64,000 nucleotides of DNA, taken from assembly GCF_001949145.1 (NCBI RefSeq), contig NW_019091420.1, positions 1,382,055 through 1,446,054 on the forward strand, read 5' to 3'. Below, piece by piece: positions 21,353-31,975 of the stretch (the stretch's first letter is position 1; the number at the start of each line of letters is the position of its first letter). The stretch is from Acanthaster planci (taxonomy: Eukaryota; Echinodermata; Asteroidea; Valvatida; Acanthasteridae). The notes below the pieces were generated by a model that saw only the letters and a program-made list of their open reading frames with translations, did no database searches and was not told the origin of the DNA. The position numbers and the translations under genes are program-made.

Positions 21353-21641
21353 ATTTCCTGCGTGGTGTCAGACAACGGTTTTGTTTTTCCAATTTTTCTG
21401 CCACAGATATCGCAAACATGATGCGATGCAGCACAACTGTCGTCCCCAACGATATCTTTTAGAAGAGTGACAATTTCATGTCTAGTATGGAGTGAAAAAT
21501 ATGTCTTACATGTCACTAATCCCTTCCCACAAACCAGATTTCATGTCTAGTATGGAGTGAAAAATATGTCTTACATGTCACTAATCCCTTCCCACAAACC
21601 AGACACTATCGACGTCGTACTTGCTCGCTCGAAGCCGCCAT
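21353..21641 (-). pseudogene. N-terminal two-CxxC zinc-binding module, broken (ZAD-like?)
   Basis: A minus-strand frame starts with ATG at 21641-21639 in a good context (aacaacATGG), reading MAASSEQVRRR. An in-frame TAG is followed at once by CLVCGKGLVTC. After a 65-bp tandem duplication the frame resumes and ends with HHVCDICGRKIGKTK. Two CxxC pairs about 50 residues apart, at the start of a protein, resemble ZAD-like or other treble-clef modules found in front of transposases and C2H2 factors. The stop codon and the duplication (65 is not a multiple of 3) both break it. What lay downstream is unknown: the frame runs into a polypyrimidine tract that may be an old splice region. Confidence 0.5.
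21473..21602. repeat. Perfect 65-bp tandem duplication
   Basis: Positions 21473-21537 and 21538-21602 are identical, both starting atttcatgtctagtatgg and ending cccacaaaccag. Perfect identity means the event is recent or an assembly artefact. It lies inside the zinc-binding pseudogene and shifts its frame. Confidence 0.95.
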
Positions 21642-21770
21642 GTTGTTCGAACTTCAAAGTACATGTACATAATTATAATACCAAGGCTATAAATATTTAA
21701 GATCGGTCATTTGCGTACAACTGCCGCAGCCCCATTCCTGCAAGATTCCCAAGACGTTAGTTAGAGCATG

Positions 21771-22525
21771 GAGGAAGGACACAGAAGGAGTTGTAACTCA
21801 GGGACTTCAAAGCGTCCAATGATGGTCGCCGCCGAGTCTGACGAATAATAGAAAACATTCCAAAAATGTCTTATTGCTGCCTGCATCTTAGCTGGACAAG
21901 TGGGGCCAGTAATACCCTGGCAATACTTGTAGTATTGCTTGCTTGCAATTAAATACAAACTATCAATGTGACCAGGAAATAGAGAGAGAAAAATTTCTGA
22001 TATTAGACCTACTTTTGCCATCATAAATAAACTTTTTAAATTTTGATACACTGTTTCATTATCCATGCAAAGTTTGTAATTCTAGTCTCCTCCGTCCAAT
22101 ATACATCAGTGTCAAAGACTTGGAACGAATTTGGCTAAGACTGGCCAACAAAATGTTCACTACTACTGGAAAGCTTAGTTCATTAGCAACAAAATGCGCT
22201 ATTTCATCGCAAGGATTGATCGTGAAATCTCATAAAATACGACTTTGTACAAATGCCATAATAAAAATGATTCAAACAAAACACAAAATCTTACAAACAG
22301 CTTGGCTATTTATTCCTAAAAGACGTCCAGAAGAAAGCATTCGATAAGGGCAAAAACTGCACATTAATACTTTGGGTATACAGCCTAATAAAAGCAACTG
22401 CGCAAACACTACGTTTGATGATGTTGCTGGTTCATATCAAGCACCAACGATGGCATGAATATTCAACTTCCTATAATGCAGTACACAACGTTTTAGGGAT
22501 GTATATTACCAACGAAAAATTAATC
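21771..22525 (+). mobile_element. GAGGAAGGACAC-ended element, left part
   Basis: The left terminus GAGGAAGGACACAGAAGGAG starts a stretch that matches the reverse complement of 37525-38277. The match stops near 22525, so the right end is missing. It overlaps in content with 27179-27686 over about 350 bp. Open frames on either strand are not conserved in the complete copy, so I do not call a protein. Confidence 0.7.
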
Positions 22526-23850
22526 CTAAATTAACGTCATCAAAAGTCACCGATGTCCAATAAACTGATTATGAAACAACTCTGATATTTGGTCCACTTC
22601 CTTTACTAATGTCATTTAAAAGTCAATGGTTTCCTTTAAAATGATATAGAGACAGCTCTGATACTATTAGTTTTTGCATTGTTCAATTTACTACACATGT
22701 ATGGTTTGAAATTAAACTGAAGACATAATAACTGAGAATATTCGGTCCAAGTCAAACATTAAGACAGAAGTCTTTTTAAGAAGTCTTTTGTTAAACTTAC
22801 TTTTCCGCCCCTTGAGTTTCCCTTAAACAGGGCTTTTTTTCTGATGGGCTACTCTCAACAACAAAATTTACATCGTATAATACAACAAATTATACAGTGA
22901 ATTCGTGCAGATTTCACGTTTCAAACATTATTTGTATTGGAAAAGCAGTAGATATCTTGAAACATGTCATTGATAGGCCCTTTATTTTTGTAATTCTTTT
23001 TAATGGAGGTGTTCAAAGTAAAAATAAATATGACTGATGAAAGGGTACACCTTGAAGAATACGAAAATAAAGAAAAAAGTGTGACTTATAAGAATATTAA
23101 ACTTTAATTCGTTTTTCTTGATTGCGAGAATAAAACAACTCTTTTGCACATGGTTCCTGTTTCTCGATATTAAACCAATGGGCATTGGAATATAAATAAA
23201 CCTTTATATTGAATTATTTTACGAATTTTTAACTCACTAAATAAATTTTATAGGTTTTATAGGTTTTACTCACCCCTTCTAGTTTCCTTCAGCTTTTGCA
23301 AAGTTTTAATCTTTATGACCTTTTGAATCGAAAAATATAAACAAAACACAGAGAAGGATTTCAGACGAACCTCCACATAGATCACCGTGAGTCCGCACGC
23401 ATGTGCAAACGACACATGTCACTGTCAGCCACAGAAAAATCGAATATTTCCTTCTGCGAAGTGACCCATCTGGATAGGTCGCGGTTTGTGCTCATAAAAT
23501 ATGACAAAAAAAAATTCAACGAAGTGAGGTATGTTTTTGGCGCCTCATTTTAACCTAGTACTTTCAAATTTGTCCTCCAAAAATCTCATATATTAATAAA
23601 ACTATTTAACTTTATTAAAATACGAAATCTGTGTCAATAAAAGTTAGTACTGTGGGGAAATGAGAGATCCAAAACGGACCCAACTTCAAACGTATTTTTC
23701 TCGAAATGTCACAAACTGACATTGCTTAGATTGTGGTATGACCGATGAATTTACAGCAAATGACAAACATAAATTACAGAGAGCCACATTTGCATACAAC
23801 TGTATGGTGGGACGCTGGTGACCCATTGTCTTTTTGCTGCTCTGAAATAT
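22526..23850. other. Non-coding stretch
   Basis: Very AT-rich sequence with no recognisable gene or repeat partner in the window. It lies between the truncated GAGGAAGG element and the second tectonin block. Confidence 0.5.
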
Positions 23851-24099
23851 TGAGGATGTATGCATAGTTGGCTTTAAAAACCCTTAAAACGAAAATATAA
23901 ATACTTTTTAGATTTTTAGTAAAAGATGGTGTCTTCTCTGTCGAGAGCACTGTCTTCCCATCATGTGCATTGACTATACATGTACATGTAGCAGAATAGA
24001 CTGAGATGTACAGGAAAGAGTACACCGATGAAGAAAAAAGCTGTTCCTTTGAGTTATTGGAGTATTTAAATTGAACAGACACAAATATTTTCCCCTCAG

Positions 24100-24934
24100 T
24101 TTGGTTTGGGTCGTATGCTTCCTGTGCGAGTTACTGGGCCACAACCGCGTAATAAGCCGGTGCGCCCAAGCCACCGCGCCATGGACCTGAGTCAGAGGGG
24201 CCTTGAAGCACGTTCCTGTGGGTAATTCTGGAGTGTGGGGCGTCAACACCGATAACAGTATTTACTACAAGGGCACCTCGTACGGGGAAGAGGAGAGCCC
24301 TACTTGCAAGGCTTTGAAAAAGCTCAGCGGCTACCTGAAGCAGCTCGATGTCGGTCACAACATAGTATGGGGAGTTAACGTTCACAATAACATCTATTAT
24401 CTGCAGGGCATATCCGCAAGTAATCCGGAGGGGAGGAATTGGGTTCGGATTTCCGGGGCTTTGAATCACGTTAGTGTCAGCCACAGGGGTACGTTTGGGG
24501 CGTCAGCACGCATGACTACAGCTACCATCGCATTGGGGCCAGCAATTGCAATCCGGACGGGGACGATTGGCGGAAACTGGATGGGCGGCTGAAGCAGATC
24601 TCGGTGGGTAGCGGGGGCGTGTGGGCAGTCAATTCGGCCATGGAGGAATAAACACATTCGGCCAATAACATTTATTACCGGAAGGGTATACCTACGGTGA
24701 CCTTCCATCGGATCCCGATGGTGTCAACTGGGAGCGAATCGCAGGCAGCTTGAAGTACATCAGTTCGGCCGATATGATCAAAGAATAACATTTACTACCG
24801 AGTGGGTGTGTCAAAAGAGACGCCCTGGGGTACAAGATGGGAACAGATACCAGGGGTACTGAAACAAATCGAGTCTCTATCGTGCGTGTTGTGGGGTGCC
24901 CTGCAATGACGAAATTTACATAAAGGAAACTAAA
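24100..24934 (+). pseudogene. Tectonin lectin pseudogene, copy 2
   Basis: This retains the acceptor (tattttcccctcag before 24100), the hydrophobic LVWVVCFLCELL segment and tectonin repeats 1 to 3 nearly intact. A TGA replaces the CAA codon just after the first repeat's Trp (about 24188). A frame change after SHRG (near 24490) destroys repeat 3. Further deletions and in-frame stops follow in repeats 4 and 5, for example around 24640-24660 and 24775-24790. Repeat 6 lacks the NRSDN turn. No upstream exon equivalent to 9879-9949 was found. It cannot make the lectin. Confidence 0.9.
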
Positions 24935-25216
24935 ACGTGAACGAAATAACCGCTGTGAGATTCGATTGAATATAAATTCACTAAAGACGATGAGGGGGAT
25001 TTTAATCTTATCAATGTCTAATATGGTGTTTGTTGTACGTAGACTTTGCAAATGACTTTTATTTAAATTTACGAGAAGAAGAACCGCCTTAGTTCTCAGA
25101 TGAGAAGAGTATGATGTTGTAACATTGCAGTAACGATGTCTAGTGCACAAAGCCCATTATTTTCCTCAAGCGGAAAAGTTCTTGCTCGTAAAATATGTCT
25201 TAAGGATCAGTTTTGG

Positions 25217-25345
25217 CAGTGGCGTAAATCTGTGCCAGAATTTGTTGGGGTGGGGGATGGTGGAATGAGAGATTAGGCAGTATGAGGGGAAGACTTGCCC
25301 CGCCATGGAAATTTGAAAAGTGGGGAGGGGATGGCCGACGTTGGA
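25217..25345 (+). mobile_element. hAT-like left end in tectonin block copy 2
   Basis: CAGTGGCGTAAATCTGTGCC resembles the end of the intact MITE at 6965. The matching stretch in copy 3 (28915-28995) carries an internal deletion. No right end or target duplication is clear. Confidence 0.45.
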
Positions 25346-25706
25346 CATTACACGAGGTTACGTTCATGATACAGATGTACATCTTTCATTATGTATTACA
25401 CTCATGCAGAATCTTACATAAGAATAGTTGTTCTTGTTTTAATTGTGTTTCCTTTTGAGTGATATTTTAGTCGTTGGGAAGTCCGAAAAAAGACTTCAAA
25501 TCCCCTTGAATCTTTTACTCATCACAAAAAAATGTAGGGGATGATTCATTAGCGTTTCCCAACCTAAAAGTGTAGGATATTCCCATCCCTCCAAGACTTA
25601 CACTCACGATATTTAGCACAAAATACTTCTATTTAATGGAAAACGTAACAATTTGATCACAAAACTTGTGTTTAAACATCTGGTTTTAGGACTAAAGGCC
25701 CATACC

Positions 25707-25920
25707 TAGGGCTGAGTCGATTCGAATAATTCACCATTCGAAAATTCGACCTACAATTCAATCGAATATCCGAATATGAAACCTGTCTCCATAGTGCAAT
25801 TTTTGACATTTAAAACAAAAGAAAATTCTCCCTTCCTTTTCACGAATGCATTCGAATATTCAAATTCGAAAAATAATATCCGAATATTCGATGAAATATT
25901 CAGATATTGGCACAGTCCTA
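25707..25920. mobile_element. MITE with TAGGGCTGAG ends, rich in TTCGAATA motifs (copy 2)
   Basis: It starts TAGGGCTGAGTCGATTCGAA and ends TTGGCACAGTCCTA, loosely inverted, with many attcgaata palindromes inside. The flanks ccatacc and ccataca are a near-perfect 7-base duplication. The equivalent site in tectonin block copy 1 (near 15170, gggcccata) is empty. The same element sits at 29334-29548 in copy 3. Confidence 0.7.
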
Positions 25921-27177
25921 CCATACATGCACGGAAAAGGCACGCACAGCCCTTTCATAAACTTAAGAGGTCGATTTTAAACAGAAAATACTCCTGTAAT
26001 AAAGGAAACCGAACAAATTGATTGGAGAACTTCCTTAAAAACCTCTTTCAGGAAAAGCAGTGTGTAGTACTCTATTTATGGTATTGATAGCAGGTGTCCT
26101 GACTTTGGGCTAATTTCATGCTCAGATCTTATCGATTTTGCTTTACATTAATGGCAATTCACACTTGTGTTCCTCAAAAGCGATAGGCGTTGTTTTACGT
26201 TGGCGCTGTTTGGAAGCATTTATGCTTATCACATGTAGGCATAATACTGAAATGAGAAACATTCAAAACTTCTTTCTCTATTCAACCGTCTTGATAAACA
26301 CAGTTATATTTCTTGTTTAATTCAATTCACTTTGAATTGTTTGTTTTGAAGTATTGGAAAAAAATTATAACATTTAAGTCACAAACCTATGGCCGGCATG
26401 GAACCCTAACAGTTTTGATCATGTTGCTATTTTTTTGCATGAAAGTGACATGCATATTTGCAGTTTGAATTTTGGTTACTGATTAGTAAAGTAATTTAAG
26501 AATATTTGTATTTACGAATCCATTTCATGTGTACCAATTTTACTCCATTGGCTACTCGCAATGGTATTCTTTAACATGCATGGTAAAAGATTCCAGTATT
26601 GTTAACGCGAAATTGTTATTCTCGCAACATTTCAGCGCTTCATTCAGTAGGCTACTGCATGTTTCCTTTTGTGTTTTGACATATTCCGACTTGAAATTGC
26701 ACGAGAAATTAATTTATTTTTTGTCTGTCTCAGAGGCATTAGGCAGGATTATAACGTTGAAATAGTTTGCATTAGCGCGCAATACCAGTTTTGTCTCTCC
26801 CCACTTGCATCAGCGCTGTTTAACCACTTGTCACCGGATGACGTGTAAACACACTGTATTTTCCTTATTTTGCTCCACTGAGGACGCTGTTACTAAGTGA
26901 ACCCCCCCGCACCAACAATAATCCTGAAAGAAACGCCTTTCTTGAGTAATTAAAATTGAATTGGGAAACCCACATCTTACGCAAAGAACTGGGGGGGATT
27001 AAAAACTTTTGTTTGGGTAAACCCATTTGCTAGGGAGCAAAACTACACTTACGAAATCCCAACTCCTGTGAATCGAAACAATAAGCCATTTGCGAGTTAC
27101 GTTTGAATAGAATCTGGGACACTGAGCTATTTAAATTTTCAATACTAAAACAACTGGATAAAAAAAAACACATGGCA

Positions 27178-27178
27178 N
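27178..27178. other. Single ambiguous base at a homology break
   Basis: The N follows acacatggca. To its left the sequence is tectonin block copy 2; to its right it is the GAGGAAGG-ended element. The homologous position in copy 3 (30856) is also an N. This looks like a junction made during assembly rather than a simple unread base. Confidence 0.6.
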
Positions 27179-27686
27179 TAGCAACCAAATGCACTATTTC
27201 ATCACAAGGATTGATCGTGAAATCTCATAAAATACGCCTTTATACAAATGCCACAATAAAAATGATTCAAACAAAACACAAAATCTTACAAACAGCTTGG
27301 CTATTTATTCCTAAAAGAAGTCCAGAAGAAAGCGTTCGATAAGGGCAAAAACTGCACATGAATACTTCGGGTATACAGCCTAATAAAAGCAACTGCGCAA
27401 ACACTACATTTGATGATGTTGTCGGTTCATATCAAGCACCAACGATGGCATGAATATTCAACTTCCTATACTGCAGTACACAACGTTTTCGGGATGCAGA
27501 TTACCAACGAAAAATTGCGGCGACGATCATGGGGTACAAAGGGAGCTTATGGTTGCAAAACAGCTAGGAAGTCGGTTGCAGGCGTGCGCTGCGCTCTGGC
27601 TATGGACATACCGGGCATGCCAGAAAGTGGTAATCGGCCAGATGTTTTAGCCTGGGCAGTTCAAACTCCTTCTGTGTCCTTCCTCC
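27179..27686 (+). mobile_element. GAGGAAGGACAC-ended element, right part
   Basis: This matches the inner and right part of the element completed at 37367-38277 and ends CTTCTGTGTCCTTCCTC, the inverted terminus. It begins abruptly at the N at 27178. Together with 21771-22525 it covers the entire element with about 350 bp of overlap. Confidence 0.7.
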
Positions 27687-28287
27687 GTGGTGAGAGTAAG
27701 TAAAAACTAGTTGTGCGAGGGCGCTCTTCAACAGAAATAAAACAATTATCGATCACTGACGTCTTGGGCCAAGACCAGGTTAAAGCTGTTGCCGACCATA
27801 ACTGAACTGGTTTAAGCGTACATATGGTTGTAGTATGTTTGAAAACAGAGGAGTGGGACCAGTAGTACTTGAGTTCATTTCAGTTCCTTAACATTTCGAA
27901 AAATAGTGTAAAAAATGCCCACGTTGACGGCGATGTTTGCCATTTTCATTGCTGTCCATTAAAAACTACTTGGACCTGTATACGACATTTTTTTTCCATT
28001 GACAAGTATTCCTCTACATTATGTGCACCTCAGTCGGCTTTCCCTTTTGTGTACTGACCTCTTATATCACATTGCTTTTGTATTCCTACACCAGCAGTGA
28101 AAATCTTTGGACAAGGCTTCCAAATCTCGGCCTCCTCCCCGCAGCTTCGCCCGATTTTCATCTCTCTAGACTGCAATGATTTGTTGTAAGACATGCCTAA
28201 TTTTCTGCATTTGTGCTCCTCTTTAATGTGTAAAAACTCTTACATTCCTAATTATATATTACAGATTTTGCCCTTACCCAACGTATA

Positions 28288-28333
28288 NNNNNNNNNNNNN
28301 NNNNNNNNNNNNNNNNNNNNNNNNNNNNNNNNN
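28288..28333. other. Assembly gap (46 N)
   Basis: A run of N with homology to copy 1 on both sides. About 2.3 kb of copy 1 equivalent (roughly 11400-13700) is not represented here, so the real gap may be much longer than 46 bases. Confidence 0.95.
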
Positions 28334-28400
28334 AACCCACGACCCCCTACTTACTAGTGCAGATGTCTTAACCACTCGACCGCCGAGCTTGCCGGGGTCG
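28334..28400 (-). repeat. tRNA-like SINE head, truncated by the gap
   Basis: On the minus strand GGTCGAGTGGTTAAGACATC is a strong A-box of the tRNA-Ser/Leu type. GGGGGTCGTGGGTT then approaches a B-box but runs into the gap. It could be a tRNA-derived SINE or a tRNA pseudogene. Confidence 0.5.
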
Positions 28401-28467
28401 GCTGGCCGGTCCAAGTCAAATGAAGCAGCGGGTACCGCGAACTATTATCAAGATGTTTTTTTTTTCG

Positions 28468-28618
28468 GCCGATATGATCAAAGAATAACATTTACTACCG
28501 AGTGGGCGTGTCAAAAGAGACGCCCTGGGGTACAAGATGGGAACACTGAAACAAATCGAGTCTCTATCGTTCGTGTTGTGGGGTGCCCTGTAATGACGAA
28601 ATTTACATGAAGGAAACT
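28468..28618 (+). pseudogene. Tectonin lectin pseudogene, copy 3 (3' fragment)
   Basis: Only the end of the exon remains: ggccgatatgatcaaagaataac, then sequence for YYRVGVSK and the last repeat. It shares the ATGATCAAAGAATAAC deletion with copy 2 at 24772, proving common descent of copies 2 and 3, and has its own deletion inside the final repeat (missing the gatacc-ggggt segment). Non-functional. Confidence 0.85.
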
Positions 28619-29333
28619 AAAACGTGAACGAAATAACCGCTGTGAGATTCGATTGAATATAAATTCACTAAAGACGATGAGGGGGGTTTTATTGATTTAA
28701 TCTTATCAATGTCTAATATGGTGTTTGTTGTACGTAGACTTTGCAAATGACTTTTATTTAAATTTACGAGAAGAACAGCCTTGGTTCTCAGATGAGAAGA
28801 GTATGATGTTGTAACATTGCAGTAACGATGTCTTGTGCACAAAGCCCATTAGGCCTATTTTCTTCAAGCGGAAAAGTTCTTGCTCGTAAAATATGTCTCA
28901 AGGATAAGTTTTGGCAGTGGCGTAAATCTGTGCCAGAATTTGTTGGGGTGGGGGATGGTGGAATGAGACATTAGGGGGTGGCCGACGTTGGACATTACAC
29001 ACGAGGTTATGTTCATTATACAGATGTACATCTGTCATTATGTGTTACACTCATGCAGAATCTTACATAAGAATAGTTGCTCTTGTTTTAATTGTGTTTC
29101 CTTTTGAGTGATATTTTAGTCGTTGGGAGGTCCGAAAAAAGACTTCAAATCCCCTCGAATCTTTTACTCATCACTAACAAATGTAGGGGATGATTCATTT
29201 GCGTTTCCCATCCCTCTAAGACTTGCACCCAGGATATTTAGCACAAAGATACTTCTATTTAATAGAAAACGTAACAATTTGATCACAAAAGTTGTGTTTA
29301 AACATCTGGTGTTGGGACTAAGGGCCCATACAC

Positions 29334-29548
29334 CAGGGCTGAGTCGATTCGAATAATTCACCATACGAAAATTCGACCTACAATTCAATCGAATATCCGA
29401 ATATGAAACCTGTCTCCATAGTGCAATTTTTGACATTTAAAACAAAAGAAAATTCTCCCTTCCTTTTCACGAATGCATTCGAATATTCAAATTCGAAAAA
29501 TAATATTCGAATACTCGATGGAATATTCGGATATTTGGCACAGTCCTA
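29334..29548. mobile_element. MITE with (T)AGGGCTGAG ends (copy 3)
   Basis: This is the same insertion as 25707-25920, at the same site, with the same interior. It was therefore present before copies 2 and 3 split. Confidence 0.7.
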
Positions 29549-30172
29549 CAATACATGCACGGAAAAGGCACGCACAGCCTTTTAAGGAAACCGAACAATT
29601 CGACTGGAGAACTTCCCTTAAAAACTTCTCTCAGGAAAAAAGTGTGTAGTACTCTATTTGTGGTATTGCTCGAAGGTGTCCTGACTTTTGGCTAATTTCA
29701 TGCTCAGATCTTAGCGATTTTGCTTTACATTGATGGCGATTCACACTTGTGTTCCGTAAAAGCGATTGGCGTTGTTTTACGTTGGCGCTGTTTGGAAGCA
29801 TTTATGCTTATCACATGTAGGTATAATACTGAAATGAGACACATTCAAAACTTCTTTCTCTTTTCAACCGTCTTGATAAACACAGTAATATTGCTTGTTT
29901 AATTCAATTCACTTTGAATTGTTTGTTTTGAGGTATTGGAAAAAACAACAACATTATAACATGTAAGTCACGAAACGTATGACCGGCATGGAACCCTAAC
30001 AGTTTTGATCATGCTGCTATTTTCTGCATGAAAGTGACATGCATATTTGCAGTTTGAATTTTAGTTACTGATTAGTGATGTAAGTTAAGATTATTTGTAT
30101 TTACAAATCCATTTCCTGTGTACCAACTTTACTCCATTTTCACTGTTCCATCGGCTACTCGCAGTGGTATTC

Positions 30173-30232
30173 TTTAACCCTAACCCTCCTCAATTCTTCA
30201 CCTGTTGGAGGATTGAGGACTGTTAGGGTTAA
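30173..30232. repeat. Small inverted repeat around ccctaaccct
   Basis: TAACCCTAACCCTCCTCAAT is followed after a short loop by ATTGAGGACTGTTAGGGTTA, its imperfect inverse. Copy 2 lacks this insert, so it arose in copy 3 only. It is a short hairpin of unknown origin. Confidence 0.6.
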
Positions 30233-30855
30233 CATGCATGGTAAAAGATTCCAGAATTGTGAACGCGAAATTGTTATTCTCGCAACATTTTAGCGCTTCA
30301 TTCAGTACGCTACTGCATGTTTCCTTTTGTGTTTTGACAAATTCCAACTTGAAATTGCAGGAGAAATTAAAAACAGCAGCATGAAAGGTTGTAGGTTTTT
30401 TTGGTCTGTCTCAGAGGCATTAGGCAGGATCATAACGTTGAAATAGTTTGCATTAGCACGCAATACCAGTGTTGTCTCTCCCCACTAGTGTCAGCGCTGT
30501 TTAACCACTTGTCACCGGATGACGTGTAAACACACTGTATTTTCCTTATTTTGCTCCACCGAGGACGCTGTTACTAAGTGAACCCCCCCCCCGCATCAAC
30601 AATAATCCCGAAAGAAACGCCTTTCTTGAGTAACTAGAATTGAATTGGGAAACCCACATCTTACACAAAGAACTGGGGGGATTAAAAACTTTTGTTTGGG
30701 TAAACTCATTTGCTAGGGAGCAAAACTGCACTTACAAAATCCCAACTCCTGTGAATCGAAACAATAAGCCATTTGCGAGTTACGTTTGAATAAAATTAGG
30801 GACACTGAGTAATTGAAATTCTCAATACTAAAACAACTGGAAAAAACACATGGCC

Positions 30856-30856
30856 N
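30856..30856. other. Single ambiguous base
   Basis: The N follows acacatggcc. Sequence continues after it as in copy 1 and in the 53-kb repeat (acgg-tgacgc), so no break is seen here, in contrast with 27178. Confidence 0.6.
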
Positions 30857-31265
30857 ACGGATCACGCGTATATACGCTGTGGACCTGTTGTATGGGGACC
30901 GGTTGACATCTTGACACACAATTTTTGCCAGGGCAGTTGAAAAACGGCTGAACAGAAAAACTCAAGAGTTGTGTGCCTTTAGGCCTATATATTTTATGGG
31001 CGCCAGAAATAAACTGCAAGGTCGAAGAATTTGCAAAAAATCCCGCCCCAGCATCTCTTTTTTTCGGGGGGGGGCCGAAACCCCGATATTAATTGGCAAT
31101 ACTGACTGTGCTGGGTTTCTTGTTTAATTAAGCATCGCAGATATCAAGACAGGGAAACCTGAGCACCCCTGCCCAGCATTCACTGAAAACAAACCGCTTG
31201 GTAGATGGACTTTGTTTGGCTTCGACGTTTTGTTCGGAAGCTGGACGGTGCAATTGGATAGCGTA

Positions 31266-31545
31266 GTATTCGCACTTTTTTTCTGAACTGCGCGTGTACA
31301 TTTTTTGACACAACCATCTGGCGGCCGCCACTTCATTATATAGCGGCCGCCACGTACATCCGGTGGCAGCCAGATAATTATGTGGCGGTCGCCGGTATTA
31401 TGTGGCAGCCACTAGATACTAAGCGGCTGCCGCCAGATGATTGTGTTAATGCACACGCGTGTTTCCAAATTAAAAAAAAAAGGGCACCGGATGCGCACTT
31501 TTGTTTGAACCGCGAGCGTACATTTTTTTGACACAATCCCGTTCG
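31266..31545. repeat. GCGGCCGCCA-rich foldback between direct repeats
   Basis: ACACAACCATCTGGCGGC (from 31311) and GCCGCCAGATGATTGTGT (31427-31444) are inverted partners. The region between holds several gcggccgcca or gtggcagcca motifs. Around it the phrase gcgcacttttNNttgaac...gcgtacatttttttgacacaa occurs twice (31266-31316 and 31488-31538), so the foldback may sit inside a duplicated target. Confidence 0.55.
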
Positions 31546-31559
31546 TAAGTGTGACGTCA

Positions 31560-31858
31560 CAACGCCCACTGCACATGCACTGTACACAGAGTTACATGCA
31601 TTGATCGCCGTTAATTACATGGAACCATGGAACCGGAGGTTATCGCACAACTTCAGTGATTGTCCAATGGGAGCCTGCAAATCGTGGCGCATCCACCTTT
31701 GTGACGAAGTCACGCATGCGCACAATTGGTCTTGGCGACATGAAGTGTGAGTGGGCCATTGGAAATATACATGGGTGCATTTTGTAAAAACACGTACTGA
31801 TGGTCAATGTACATGTACCGGTACAGTACCCATTCGATTTACTGCTTTTTGCACTTAG
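31560..31858 (+). promoter_or_regulatory. Possible promoter-like region
   Basis: Contains TGACGTCA at 31551-31558, a CCAAT motif (tccaatggga) and raised G+C. It precedes the exon-like segment at 31859. No TATA box or expression evidence, so this is weak. Confidence 0.2.
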
Positions 31859-31975
31859 GGAATCTGAAGAACCAGATCTCTCTCTCGTTGGGATCTGCAC
31901 TTTGTCTTGTACAACCCCAAACACAACAACTAGATACCGATCTTTCGGTAGTACTCCACATGACCAAACTCAATG
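31859..31975 (+). CDS. Exon-like open segment, unknown gene
   Basis: Between an acceptor (actgctttttgcacttag) and a donor (CAATG|GTAAGC) one frame is open throughout, reading ESEEPDLSLVGICTLSC and on to STPHDQTQ. I do not recognise the family and find no partner exon. Splice-like signals occur by chance, so it is only a candidate. Confidence 0.2.

Larger units (their letters stand above)
23850..27177 (+). repeat. Tectonin duplication block, copy 2
   Basis: This contains the upstream flank, a full-length tectonin pseudogene and the 3' flank, in the order of copy 1. It is strikingly similar to copy 3 (28468-30855) from the last tectonin repeat onward, and both carry the same MITE and the same hAT-like end. 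It stops at a single N at 27178, after which an unrelated element begins. Confidence 0.8.
27785..31215 (+). repeat. Tectonin duplication block, copy 3 (with assembly gap)
   Basis: 27785-28250 matches 11020-11400 (tectonin intron of copy 1). After the gap, 28468-28615 matches the end of the tectonin exon, and 28616-31215 matches the 3' flanks of copies 1 and 2. Most of the tectonin exon is therefore missing or lies in the gap. Confidence 0.75.

Noticed and set aside
21761-22066. 101-aa minus-strand frame inside the GAGGAAGG element
   Set aside because: It ends within the inverted terminus and is frame-broken in the complete copy; no transposase motif seen.
24692-25150. 152-aa minus-strand open frame
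   Set aside because: Antisense of the tectonin pseudogene and its 3' flank; the shorter frame in copy 3 (28603-28842) is just the same duplicated DNA.
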